Positions 20,285-30,036 of a stretch of DNA of 64,000 nucleotides are shown here, piece after piece. The stretch is from positions 588,530,471 through 588,594,470 of the forward strand of contig NC_053390.1 in NCBI RefSeq assembly GCF_905171765.1. The letters run 5' to 3'. A model generated the notes under the pieces. It had not been told where the DNA came from. It ran no database searches and saw only the letters and a list, made by a program, of their open reading frames with translations. Numbering within the stretch: position 1 is the first letter of the stretch; every line of letters starts with the position of its first letter. This DNA is from Bufo bufo (lineage: Eukaryota > Chordata > Amphibia > Anura > Bufonidae). A program made the translations under genes and the position numbers.

Positions 20285-21240
20285 ATTTCAAAGAAAGGGC
20301 TGGGCACTCTCTATATCTGGAGTAAGTGGTACTTTATTAGATAAAATCCTATAATAATAATAGTGAATACTCCTAAAATAATAATAATACAATCAATAAT
20401 AAGTCTGGCCAGACTAAAATATGACAAACAGTACCTATAGACAATACTAATATAACAGTGCTGATATTGAACAGTGCTACTGTTAAAACAATCCTAAACA
20501 TTAAGAACAAGATACTCCTATAAAACGCAATGGTCGTTTTTGATCCAATGTCCAGAATTTCACATATAATCACAAAATAAGAAGTGATATTAAATATTCG
20601 AGATTATTTCTTAATATTCGATCCATTGTCCAGAATTATACATATACTCGTGAATTATTCGAAATGGCTCCGAATTTTCCTATATAGTTTATAGTCTGTT
20701 AATAGGCAAATTGTAACATCGAAAAATGTCTTACGTTATCTTCGAATAGGACTATGTGTCGATTATATTTCTCATCGCAAATACTTATTCCATCTCTAAT
20801 TGTATTGTCTACTCACGAAACAGATGTACGTAGGCGGATCCAATCGACAATCCGCGGCGCCCCGCGTGGTGATTCAAGTCCGATCTTCCGCTGCTGCTTA
20901 TTCATGTGAGTATCGACTTTAACGTGGAATAGTAATATACGACTTGTGTTGGGATATCGAAGAAATTTCGACAACAAATGTCCTTTGCCGATCACTTTAA
21001 CAAGTGCAGGTTTTCACTTACTTGCGCCAGTAGCTCCTTTATATTTTCGATTCCACACGTGCATGCGGTATGTCCTCGATCGTTTTTCTCCAAAGTATTC
21101 AAATCTGTGAAAGCTGGTGGTCCTTGTGTTGAATAGGGGGGTCCAGTACCAAACGCGTTTCGCGGCTCTAAGTGGCCCCTTCATCAGTGGAAGGGGCCAC
21201 TTAGAGCCCCGAAACGCGTATGGTACTGGACTAGTAAGTG
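20285..21240 (-). mobile_element. non-autonomous Penelope-like piece
   Basis: It starts with GGGCACTCTCTATATCTGGA and ACTTTATTAG, the antisense of a tail type seen again at 51290 and 52140. It ends in an inverted hammerhead-like region (21136-21235). No RT is present. Assignment rests on the hammerhead-like core and the shared tail and is inferred. Confidence 0.5.
21150..21192 (-). ncRNA. hammerhead-ribozyme-like motif, partly decayed
   Basis: On the reverse strand the core CTGATGA (21187-21181) is followed by a GGGGC/GCCGC stem II with one mismatch and an 8-nt loop (CACTTAGA), then GAAA (21161-21158) and CGCG. The cleavage position reads GTT rather than GTC, and only about 3 bp of stem I (CCA/TGG) are clear. 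An inverted neighbour at 21190-21230 has a perfect GGGGC/GCCCC stem and GAAAC but lacks the CTGATGA half. Confidence 0.5.
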
Positions 21241-21344
21241 ACAGTTCATTTAGCAATGCGCCGCACAGACCTGTCACTTACCAGTAGGTGGAGCTCCCGG
21301 CCGGACACGAACATCGCAGCAGCAGCCAGCAGCAGGTAAGTATG

Positions 21345-22363
21345 AATCTTCTACTATTGTACTATTGCTAAGTAACCATGGCAACCAGGACTGTAGTAGC
21401 GTCCCGGTTGCCATGGTTACCGATCGGAGCCCCAGCGATTAAACTGGGACTCCGATCGGAACTCCGCTGCCACCAATGATGGGGGGGGGGGGGAGATGGG
21501 AGGCCGCACACTGGCCACCAATGTTGTTAATGCTATAGAGGGAGGGGGGGCCGATGGGGGGCGCACACTGTGCCACCAACTAATTATTACAATAGAGGGA
21601 GGGAGGGGGGGGCGCACACTGTGCCACCAACGAATTATTACAATAGAGGGAGGGAGGGGGGGGGGGCGCACACTGTGCCACCAACGAATTATTACAATAG
21701 AGGGAGGGGGGGGGCCGCACTGGCCACCAATGATATTCAAACTGGGGAGGGGGGGAGGGTCTGCCCCCTGCTGCCTGGCAGCCCTGGTCTCTTACAGGGG
21801 GCCGTGATCAGCACAATTAACCCCTTCAGGTGCCGCACCTGAAGGGGTTAATTGTGCTGATCACGGCCCCCTGTAAGAGATCGGATGCTGCCAGGCAGCA
21901 GGGGGCAGTCTTGTACAGTTTGTAGTGTATTCTAACTAGAAGCGTCCCCATCACCATGGGAACGCTTCTGTGTTAGAATATACTGTCGGTTCTGAGTTTT
22001 CACGAAGTGAAAACTCAGCTTTGAAAAAGCTTTTAGGCAGACGGATCTTCGGATCCGTCTGTATAAAAACTAACCTACGGCCACGGATCACGGACACGGA
22101 TGCCAATCTTGTGTGCATCCGTGTTCGTTCACGGACCCATTGACTTGAATGGGTCCGTGAACCGTTGGCCGTGAAAAAAATAGGACAGGTCATATTTTTT
22201 TCACGGCCAGGAAACACGGCTCACGGATGCGGCTGCCAAACGGTGCATTTTCCGTTTTTTCCACGGACCCATTGAAAGTCAATGGGTCCGCAAAAAAAAA
22301 CGGAAAACGGCACAACGGCCACGGATGCACACAACGGTCGTGTGCATGAGGCCTAATTGTGGA
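21345..22363. repeat. composite of palindromes and a G-rich minisatellite
   Basis: AACCATGGCAACC and its complement bracket 21375-21420. A G-rich minisatellite (21481-21740) repeats CGCACACTGTGCCACCAAC about every 60 bp. A near-perfect hairpin (about 21757-21907) centres on GGTGCCGCACC. Small hairpins follow at about 21933-21985 and 22035-22057. The section 22065-22353 is self-complementary and ends GTGTGCATGAGGCC followed by TAA, like the right end of the TTA-type MITEs. No coding capacity. Confidence 0.55.
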
Positions 22364-24300
22364 TAAAAAAATCTTAATTTTTTTCCATAAAGTACCTTTG
22401 CGGCCTGCACTGCAAATCTGATAGTGAAACATAATCAGTGAATACAACTGGGACATTGTGGGTCAAAAAAACACTTTTTTTTGGCCATAAAGTACCTTTG
22501 CGGCCTGCACTGCAAATCTGATAGTGACATAAAATCAGTAAATCCATCTGTTTCACTGTGGGTGAAAAAAATCATAATTTATTTCCATAAAGTACCTTTA
22601 CGGCCTGCGCTTCATTTCTGAAAGTCCAATAAAACCGTTAAATACTGCTGTTATATAATTTTTTGAAAAAAACACCCTTTTTGTGCTAGATAGTGCATTT
22701 TGCGGCCTGCGCTGCATTTCTGACAGTCCAATAAAACCGTCAAATACTGCTGTTACATTTTCATTTGAAAAAAACTAATTTTTTGTGCTAGATAGTACAT
22801 TTGCGGCCTGCACTGCATTTCTGACAGTCCAATAAAACCGTTAAATACTGCTGTTATGCTGTCATTTGAAAAAAACACCCTTTTTGAGCTAGATAGTACA
22901 TTTGCAGCCTGCGCTGCATTTCTGACAGTCCAATAAAACCGTTAAATACTGCTGTTACATTGTCGTTTGAAAAAAAACACACTTTTTGTGATAGATAGTA
23001 CATTTGTGGCCCGCACTGCATTTCTGACAGTCCAATAAAACCGTTAAATACTGCTGTTACATTGTCGTTTGGAAAAAAAACACACTTTTTGTGCTAGATA
23101 GTATATTTGATTTGTGGCCTGCGCTGCAAATCTGATAGTGAAATAAAATCAGTAAATCTATCTGTTTCACTGTGGGTAAAAATATCATATTTTTTTTTCC
23201 ATAAAGTACCTTTGTGGCCTGCACTGCAAATCTGATAGTGAAATATAATCAGTGAATACAACTTGGACATTGTGGGTGAAAAAAAACACATTTTTTTTTG
23301 GCCATAAAGTACCTTTGCGGCCTGCGCTGCATATCTGACAGCCAGGCAAATAAATACAGTAAATCCATCTATAGGATTGTGGGGTGACATGTCCACGGTT
23401 ATCAGGCCAGTCATTCACAAGTGGCTCGGAGGGAGGGTTCCTGCACCAACATAGGCCAGGTACACAATTGTCCAGCCAGGGCACATGTGCAATACATCCT
23501 TTTTACACCCCGGACACAGAAAGATAATTTATCTATCTGTTCATTCTGTGGCTGACCTTCCTACAGCAATTTTTTGGTGGGCGCAATGCAACATCTAAAA
23601 TAAATATTAATAATTTAATACTTAATCCGTCTGTTAGTTAGGTGGGTGACAAACCAATTTTTGTGTGAAGTACACCTGCACCAGCATATGTGCCATGGAC
23701 AATAATATAGTTAATCCGGCTGTGAGTTCAGGGGTTGACATATTAGCATTGTTGGCTGTTTTATACCCCTGCTCTACATAGCAGACAGGGAAATAATTTG
23801 AAAAAATTTGTCTGTTACATTGTTGGGTGACATTAACCCTTTTTTGGCTGTTTTATACCCCTGCTCTACATACAGTAGCTGACAGGAAAATAATTAAAAA
23901 AAAATTGTCTGTTACATTGTTGGGTGACATTAACCCTTTTTTGGCTGTTTTATACCCCTGCTCTACATAGCAGAATGGGAAATAATTAAAAAAAAATTGT
24001 CTGTTACATTGTTGGGTGACATTAACCCATTTTTGCCATTTAAAATCCCCTGCTCTGCATAGGTGACAGGGACTTAAATTTCTAAAATTCGTCTGTTCCA
24101 TTGGTGGGTGACACTAACCCATTTTTACTGTTTAAAAATCCCTGCTCTGCATAGGTGACAGGGACTTAAATTTCTAAAATTCGTCTGTTCCATTGGTGGG
24201 TGACAATAACCCATTTTTGCCGTTTAAAAAACCCTGCTCTGCATAGGTGACAGGAAACTAAATTTTGTAAAAACGTCTGTTACTTCGGTGGGTGACCGCA
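22364..24300 (+). repeat. hAT 1 internal tandem array, about 90-100 bp units
   Basis: About 20 head-to-tail units. Early units carry GTACCTTTGCGGCCTGCACTG and AATAAAACCGTTAAATACTG. Units from about 23500 carry TCTGTTACATTGTTGGGTG, ACATTAACCC, CCTGCTCTACATAGCAGACAGG. One unit near 23625-23690 reads TTAATCCGTCTGTTAGTTAG then GGTGGGTGAC and GTACACCTGCAC, almost the satellite unit at 41-60 kb. The array ends immediately before the first coding exon. Confidence 0.85.
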
Positions 24301-24304
24301 AAAA

Positions 24305-24833
24305 ATGATGAGAGCGTCAAATAAGGGACGAGGCCCTGGTCGTTGTGCTGCTGGTGTTGGTGGAGCTCCTGTTGCAGGGAGAGGACGTGATCGATCTGTG
24401 CCAGCTACACACCCAAATGAAACACCTTCCTCAGGTGCGCTTAGGCGACAGAGCCTTCAGCGTTATTTAGTAGGCCCGAATGCCGCTCTATGAATGGTGA
24501 GGACAGTCTGAGCCCCAAGTCATGCAGCAGTCTCTTCTTCTTTTTGATGACTCTGCTAGCAGGGTTTCCCAGGGCCATCCACATAGCCCTGCCCCAGAAG
24601 TGGAAGAGATTTAGCGCACCGATGCCCAACCACTTATGTTTCAGGATGAGTACATGGGAGGACCACCGCAGCACGTCTCGGATGATGACGAAACACAGGT
24701 GCCAACTGCTGTGGTTTTCTGCAGTGTGCAGACCGACAAGGAGGGCAGGGGTGAAGACTGGGTGGAAGATGATGTGGAAGACGATGAGGTCCTCGACCCC
24801 ACATGGAATCAAGGTCATGAGAGTGAACATTCA
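24305..24833 (+). pseudogene. hAT 1 N-terminal coding part, frameshifted
   Basis: From ATG 24305 it reads a basic Gly/Arg-rich start (RGPGRCAAGVGGAPVAGRG), then QSLQRYLVGPNAAL to a stop near 24492. In a second frame it continues with QQSLLLFDDSASRVSQGHPH, then MFQDEYMGGPPQHVSDDDET and an acidic WVEDDVEDDEVLDPTW. It ends where Tc1 D is inserted. I link it to the hAT gene by position between array and transposase core. Its biochemical role is unknown; it contains no BED finger. Confidence 0.5.
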
Positions 24834-25016
24834 CAGTGCTGGTGGAAAAAGTATGTGAACCACTAGACTAATGACATCTCCAAGAGCTAATTGGAGTTAG
24901 GTGTCAGCCAAATGGAGTCCAATCAATGAGATGAGATTGGAGGTGTTGGTTACAGCTGCCCTGCCCTATAAAAAACACACACCAGTTCTGGGCACAAGAA
25001 GCATTGCCTTATGTGA

Positions 25017-26009
25017 ATGATGCCTCGCACAAAAGAGCTCTCAGAAGACCTACAATTAAGAATTGTTGACTTGCATGAAGCTGGAAAGGGTTATAAAAGT
25101 ATCTCTAAAAGCCTTGCTGTTGATCAGTCCACGGTAAGACAAATTGTCTATAAATGGAGAAAGTTCAGCACTGCTGCTACTCTCCCTAGGAGTGGCCGTC
25201 CTGTAAAGATGACTGCAAGAGCACAGCGCAGACTGCTCAATGAGGTGAAGAAGAATCCTAGAGTGTCAGCTAAAGACTTACAAAAGTCTCTGGCATATGC
25301 TAACATCCTTGTTAGCGAATCTACGATACGTAAAACACTAAACAAGAATGGATTTCATGGGAGGATACCACAGAGGAAGCCACTGCTGTCCAAAAAAAAC
25401 ATTGCTACACGTTTACAGTTTGCACAAGAGCACCTGGATGTTCCACAGCAGTACTGGCAAAATATTCTGTGGACAGATGAAACCAAAGTTGAGTTGTTTG
25501 GAAGAAACACACAACTCTATGTGTGGAGAAAAAGAGGCACAGCATACCAACATCAAAAACTCATCCCAACTGTGAAGTATGGTGGTGGGGGCATCATGGT
25601 TTGGGGCTGCTTTGCTGTGTCAGGGCCTGGACGGATTGCTATCATCAAAGGAAAAATGAATTCCCAAGTTTATCAAGACATTTTGCAGGAGAACTTAAGG
25701 CCAGCTGAAGCTCAACAGAAGATGGGTGTTGCAACACGACAACCACCCAAAGCATAGAAGTAAATGAACAACAGAATGGCTTAAACAGAAGAAAATACGC
25801 CTTTTGGAGTGGCCCAGTCAGAGTCCTGACCTCAACCTGATTGAGATGCTGTGGCATGACTTCAAGAAAGCGATTCACACCAGACATCCCAGTTCTGTAA
25901 AGAGGAATGGTCAAGAATTACTCCTGACCGTTGTGCAGGTCTGATCTGCAACTACAGGAAACGTTTGGTTGAAGTTATTGCTGCCAAAGGAGGTTCAACC
26001 AGTTATTAA
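25017..26009 (+). pseudogene. Tc1-like transposase, one frameshift
   Basis: Open from ATG 25017 for 246 codons: helix-turn-helix with [20 protein letters not shown] and a GRPVK linker, first catalytic Asp in LWTDETKVELFG (near 25475), and VKYGGGGIMVWGCF. A shift near 25700 moves to the frame with [20 protein letters not shown] (catalytic Glu, near 25835). The second-Asp block is changed to QHDNHPKH. A further shift gives the family C-terminus AAKGGSTSY ending at TAA 26007-26009. Several stops interrupt the C-terminal third. The original length was about 330-340 residues. Confidence 0.88.
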
Positions 26010-26108
26010 ATCCAAGGGTTCACATACTTTTTCCACCTGCACTGTGAATGTTTACATGGTGTGTTCAATAAAAACATGGTAACATTAAATTCTTTGTGTG
26101 TTATTAGT

Positions 26109-26770
26109 TTAAAGGGAGTCTGTCACCACATTTCAGCATATTAGACCGATCAAATAGGGTTATATGATCCACCAAGAACTTAAAAACGGTACCTTTGTTG
26201 TAGAAAACGGACTTTTCTTTTAGCCGAAAATGAACTTATAAGGTTATGTTAATGAGCCCTCTCAAGTGCCCAGGGCGGTCTCTCAATCCTCAGAGCCCCA
26301 GGCAGCACCTCCTAAACGGCTCATAACCCCGCCCTCCGTGCGCCTCTGCCCGCCCGTTTACAACCCTCCCCTGTCCTTTTCCACTGCGGCTGTGCGGTCC
26401 AAATCGTAGCGGGCGCATGCGCAGTAGGTATCGCAATGCCCTGCCAGGAGCGGGCATCGCATGCGCCCGCTACGATTTGGACCGCACAGCCACAGTGGAA
26501 AAGGACAGGGGAGGGGAGTAAACGGGCGAGCAGAGGCGCACGGAGGGCGGGGTTATGAGCCGTTTAGGAGGTGCTGCCTGGGGCTCCGAGGATTGAGAGA
26601 CCGCCCTGGGCACTTGAGAGGGCTCATTAACATAACCTTATAAGTTCATTTTCGGCTAAAAGAAAAGTCAGTTTTCTACAACAAAGGTACCGTTTTTAAG
26701 TTCTGGGTGGATCATATAACCCTATTTGATCGGTCTAATATGCTGAAATGTGGTGACAGACTCCCTTTAA
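26109..26770. mobile_element. long palindromic MITE with TTAA duplication
   Basis: TTAA at 26109-26112 and 26767-26770 encloses 654 bp beginning AGGGAGTCTGTCACC and ending with its complement. Each arm is about 300 bp and nearly perfect; the loop lies near 26400-26470. It is inserted in the 3' part of Tc1 D. Noncoding. Confidence 0.85.
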
Positions 26771-26888
26771 GCAGACTGTGATTGTCTATTGTTGTGACTT
26801 AGATGAAGATCAGATCACATTTTATGACCAATTTGTGCAGATATCCATATCATTCCAAAGGGTTCACATACTTTTTCTTGCAACTGTA

Positions 26889-27766
26889 TACATTTACAGA
26901 AAAATGACTATTCTAGATAATAATAACTCAAGGTAATAGTAATTCACGACAGATAAAATAAAAGGGATAATGGATGAAAAGTATACTTAAGTTCCTCTGT
27001 TTCAGTCCTTGAAGCCATTGTGCAATCTGATTGGTATAATATCAGTGGACCCTGAGCTCTGACATTCAGAATGCGATACAAATTCAGGTGTTAAGGCAAG
27101 GCAGGGTTGCCATACAATGCCCTGACAGCATAGTATAACAGTTCTAAAACAGGAGGTGCCATCAGTTCTGCCTTCAATGGTACGAACGTGTGGGCAGGGT
27201 CGAGGAGGTGTCAGCAAGGTTTAAGACCCAGTTAAGGTCAGCCCAGAATGTCCTTATTCTGGCTGAGCCCACAGTTCTCTGGAACCACTAAATACAGCTA
27301 TGACATTCATAGCTGTATGATTTTACGAGTCTAACAAGATAATACTTGACTCTGCTGGGGCTTATGGTCCTCCAAGATGGCTTAAAGCTGGCTTTTCAGC
27401 CTTTCAAGGGCACAAGAACATACTGATTGATATTTCCGTGATCGCACTGGTCCGCGGAGGTTGAATCCAGCCTTAGCCAGTGCAGAATATGCCTATGACC
27501 AGAGATATGAAAAATGACTATGTTTGAGTCCCTTAAAGGTTCAATAGGTTGCTTTCCCATCTCTCTCTGGTCCCCTGCTGGGACTGTAGTCAGAATGTCT
27601 GGCTAATGTTATCCCAGGATCCAGTATTTTACGATGAGCCTCGGCAGGGGTGCTTTTGAAGCTCCTATCCTTATCTTTATGACGGGGAAGTGTCATTTTA
27701 AATTACTAAGACACAGCTCCAAGCAAGGGAATATTAATTTTTTAAAGTAGAATAAAGGGGGCCTCT
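26889..27766. other. unassigned block inside hAT 1
   Basis: No gene or known repeat was recognised. It lies between the Tc1 insertion and the transposase core, so it is either an unrecognised insertion or a decayed hAT intron. Confidence 0.35.
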
Positions 27767-27829
27767 ATGCCTGTGAGTGTGTGTGTATTTAAAAAGGGGA
27801 CTCTACTTGGGGTACACTCGTCACAGAGT

Positions 27830-28668
27830 AGACACCTCAAAAACAAAGAAAGGTCTCTGGCTCCTCCTGCTTCCTCTTCTGCTGCAGTCTCAGCCTATTC
27901 ATCCCCCTCTGAAGTGACAGTGGCACCCCGCAAACAGAGGATGTGGCAGCAACGCCACCACCTCGGTCACCAAGCATCTCCACAATGTCCCATGGAAGTG
28001 TTCAGCTGTCTATCTCCCAAACACTGGAGTAAAAGAGGAAGTACCCCCTACCCACCCGCTATCCCTGGCCCTGAATACCAGCATTTCAAAATTCCTGGCC
28101 TTTGAAATGCTGTCATCCCTTCTCTGCACAACAAAGTGGGGGACAAAATCAGGTGTGCACTGCACAACACCATCTGTGGCAAGATTCACATAACTACGGA
28201 TACATGGACCGGTAAGCACGGTTAGGGACGTTATATCTCCCTAACAGCACACTGGGTAAATGCAGTTTGGGCTGGGCCTGAGGCAGATAGCAGTTTGGCG
28301 AATGTCCTTCCACCACCAAGGATTGCAGGGCGTTTCTCTTTGCCTCCTGTTGCTTCCTCCTCCTACTCCGCTTCCTCATCTTCTACCGCCTCCTCATCCG
28401 GTCAGCGTGACATCTTCACCACCAACTTCAGCACAGCCAGGGGTAAACGACAGCAGGCAGTTTTGAAACTTATCTGTTTGGGGGACAAACCCCACACTGC
28501 GCAGGAGCTGTGGACGGGCATGGAACAACAGACCGATGAGTGGTTGGTACCAGTGAGCCTCAAGCCCAGCCTAGTCGTGTGCGATAATGGGCGAAATCTC
28601 GTAGCAGCTCTGGCCCTAGCCGGTTTGACGCACATCCCTTGCCTGGCGCATGTGCTGAATTTAATTTA
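27830..28668 (+). pseudogene. hAT 1 transposase core, broken
   Basis: In changing frames it reads VQLSISQTLE near 27995, then ITTDTWTGKHG near 28190 (the TxDxWT block holding the first catalytic Asp of hAT enzymes), then a Ser-rich loop. LVVCDNGRNLVAAL and PCLAHVLNL follow near 28570-28665, the second catalytic region. At least two frame changes and a TAG just after GKHG inactivate it. The insertion and alpha-helical middle part of the enzyme is missing after 28668. Confidence 0.8.
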
Positions 28669-28717
28669 ATTTAATAACTTGTGCCACATTTCCGTCCGAT
28701 TAGATTTCAGCCATTTA

Positions 28718-28836
28718 CCTCCCTTGGATGTGGTATCCCTTTCTCTGGCTCCCTCTCAGGCATAGAACCCTGATTCCCCGTTACCTGTGATCACCATGGT
28801 AGGCGCATAAAAGAACATCGAAAGTTGATAGAGAAA
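28718..28836 (-). rRNA. 18S rRNA gene fragment, diverged, antisense
   Basis: The reverse strand contains ATCAACTTTCGATG, then GCCTACCATGGTGA, GGGGAATCAGGGTTC, GAGAGGGAGCC and TACCACATCCAAGG, in the order and spacing of the conserved region around positions 360-480 of eukaryotic 18S rRNA. About one base in five differs from the vertebrate sequence as I know it. It sits exactly where the hAT transposase has lost its middle, so it is a fossil insert, not a working rRNA gene. Confidence 0.8.
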
Positions 28837-28844
28837 ATATCCAA

Positions 28845-29066
28845 TAGGATACTGGACGTCACAGGGACGTGCAACATGGTGGAGCAGTATGTGTGCTTGC
28901 CTGCCCTGCAGCCAGTATATTGTCTGAACGTTTGTTTAGCACGGCAGGAGGGGGTTATCACAGACAAGCGCAGCTGCCTGTCCACAGCCAATGTGGACAA
29001 GCTCACGTTCATTCAAATGAACCAGGCAGGGATCCCACGGGACTTGTCCGTACCTTGTGCAGAATA
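28845..29066 (+). pseudogene. hAT 1 transposase C-terminal dimerisation domain, broken
   Basis: Two frames together give the hATC signature: SILSERLFSTAGG in one (near 28920) and VITDKRSCLSTANVDKLTFI in the other (near 28955). It ends at TAG 29065-29067. It separates from the core by the deletion that holds the 18S fragment. Downstream to 29585 is the noncoding 3' end, with poly-pyrimidine (CCTCCTCC) repeats and GTTCGGGTCC motifs echoing the 5' end. Confidence 0.8.
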
Positions 29067-29593
29067 GACATGTATACCGGCCTCACCCAGCCATTGTTGT
29101 ACTCCAGCGCACTTTCTCTTTGTTTTATTTTTTATATTTCCCAATGTTTTGGGGTCTACCCAAATTTAAACAAAAAATAAATAAATAATAAAATAAAATA
29201 AAAAACAAAACTAAAAACCAGTGTTAGCTACCTCCTCCTCCACCACCGCTTCCACCTACACTGCCACATCCACCGCCTCCTCAACTTCCTACTCCATATG
29301 GACCTCCTCCTAGATCAAGATTATTATTTTTTATTTTTATGTATTTTATGTTATTTTAAGTCATTTCCCTATCTTCATTTGTTTGCAGAGCACTTGCCAT
29401 GCTCTTAACCACATTTTGCTGCTTTTTGCAGCCCTCTAGCCCTTTCCATTACTTTTTTAGAGCCATTTTAGTGCTCCAAAGTTCGGGTCCCAATTGACTT
29501 TAATGGGGTTCGGGGTCAAGTTCGGGTCCCAAACTCAAACTTTTCCAGGTATCTACTCGAACATCCAGGTATCTGCTCAACTCTAGTGTAGTA

Positions 29594-29996
29594 TATATAT
29601 ATATATATATATATATATTTAAAAAAAATTAGTTAAATGAATGAATAAATCAATAAGAGGTTTAATAAATTAATGAAAAAATATAAATAAACTAAATAAA
29701 CTCATCGATTGGAAAAAAAATATATAATTGTTTGCCCAAAAAATATGTTAAGAAATTCAACAATAGAGAAATATATAAATAAAGTCATCAATAAATAAAT
29801 AGATAAATGCATTAAAAATGCATCCATAAATAAATAAATACACAAATAAATTCATTAATAAATACATAAATAAATTCATCAATACAGAAATATATAAATA
29901 AAGTTATAAATAAAAAAATATATAAAAAAATCTATAAATCTATAAATTAATTAATTAATCAAGAAAAATATATAAAAGTTAAAAAACATCAAAGTT
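29594..29996. repeat. AT-rich simple sequence
   Basis: (TA)n followed by degenerate AAATAAAT-type units. No gene. Confidence 0.85.
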
Positions 29997-30036
29997 TGGA
30001 AGGGAGTGCCAAGGAGAGGGATCGACAAGGGACCCT

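Larger units (their letters stand above)
24834..26886 (+). mobile_element. Tc1-like DNA transposon D, split by a MITE
   Basis: The left end CAGTGCTGGTGGAAAAAGTA and the right end (near-complement, finishing at 26886 before TA 26887-26888) bracket about 1.4 kb once the 654-bp MITE is removed. An inner copy of the terminal motif lies near 26013-26050, as in IR/DR elements. The left TA is changed to CA. Confidence 0.85.
19786..29585 (+). mobile_element. hAT transposon 1, 9.8 kb with nested insertions
   Basis: An exact 8-bp target duplication GTGTAGTA lies at 19778-19785 and 29586-29593, the length expected for hAT. Ends are TAGGGTTGAG and CTCAACTCTA, imperfect complements. Inside, in order: a promoter-like 5' end, Penelope-like and MITE insertions, a tandem repeat array, an N-terminal coding part, a Tc1 insertion carrying its own MITE, an unassigned block, and a broken hAT transposase core and C-terminus. 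This boundary pair explains a third of the first 30 kb as a single insertion event later filled by others. Confidence 0.88.

Noticed and set aside
21417..21842. Open frames with repeated GGRTLCHQ or RPPxPPSIVI sequence
   Set aside because: They are translations of the G-rich minisatellite in both directions.
26461..26643. 60-codon frame in a GC-rich block
   Set aside because: It lies in one arm of the TTAA-flanked foldback MITE.
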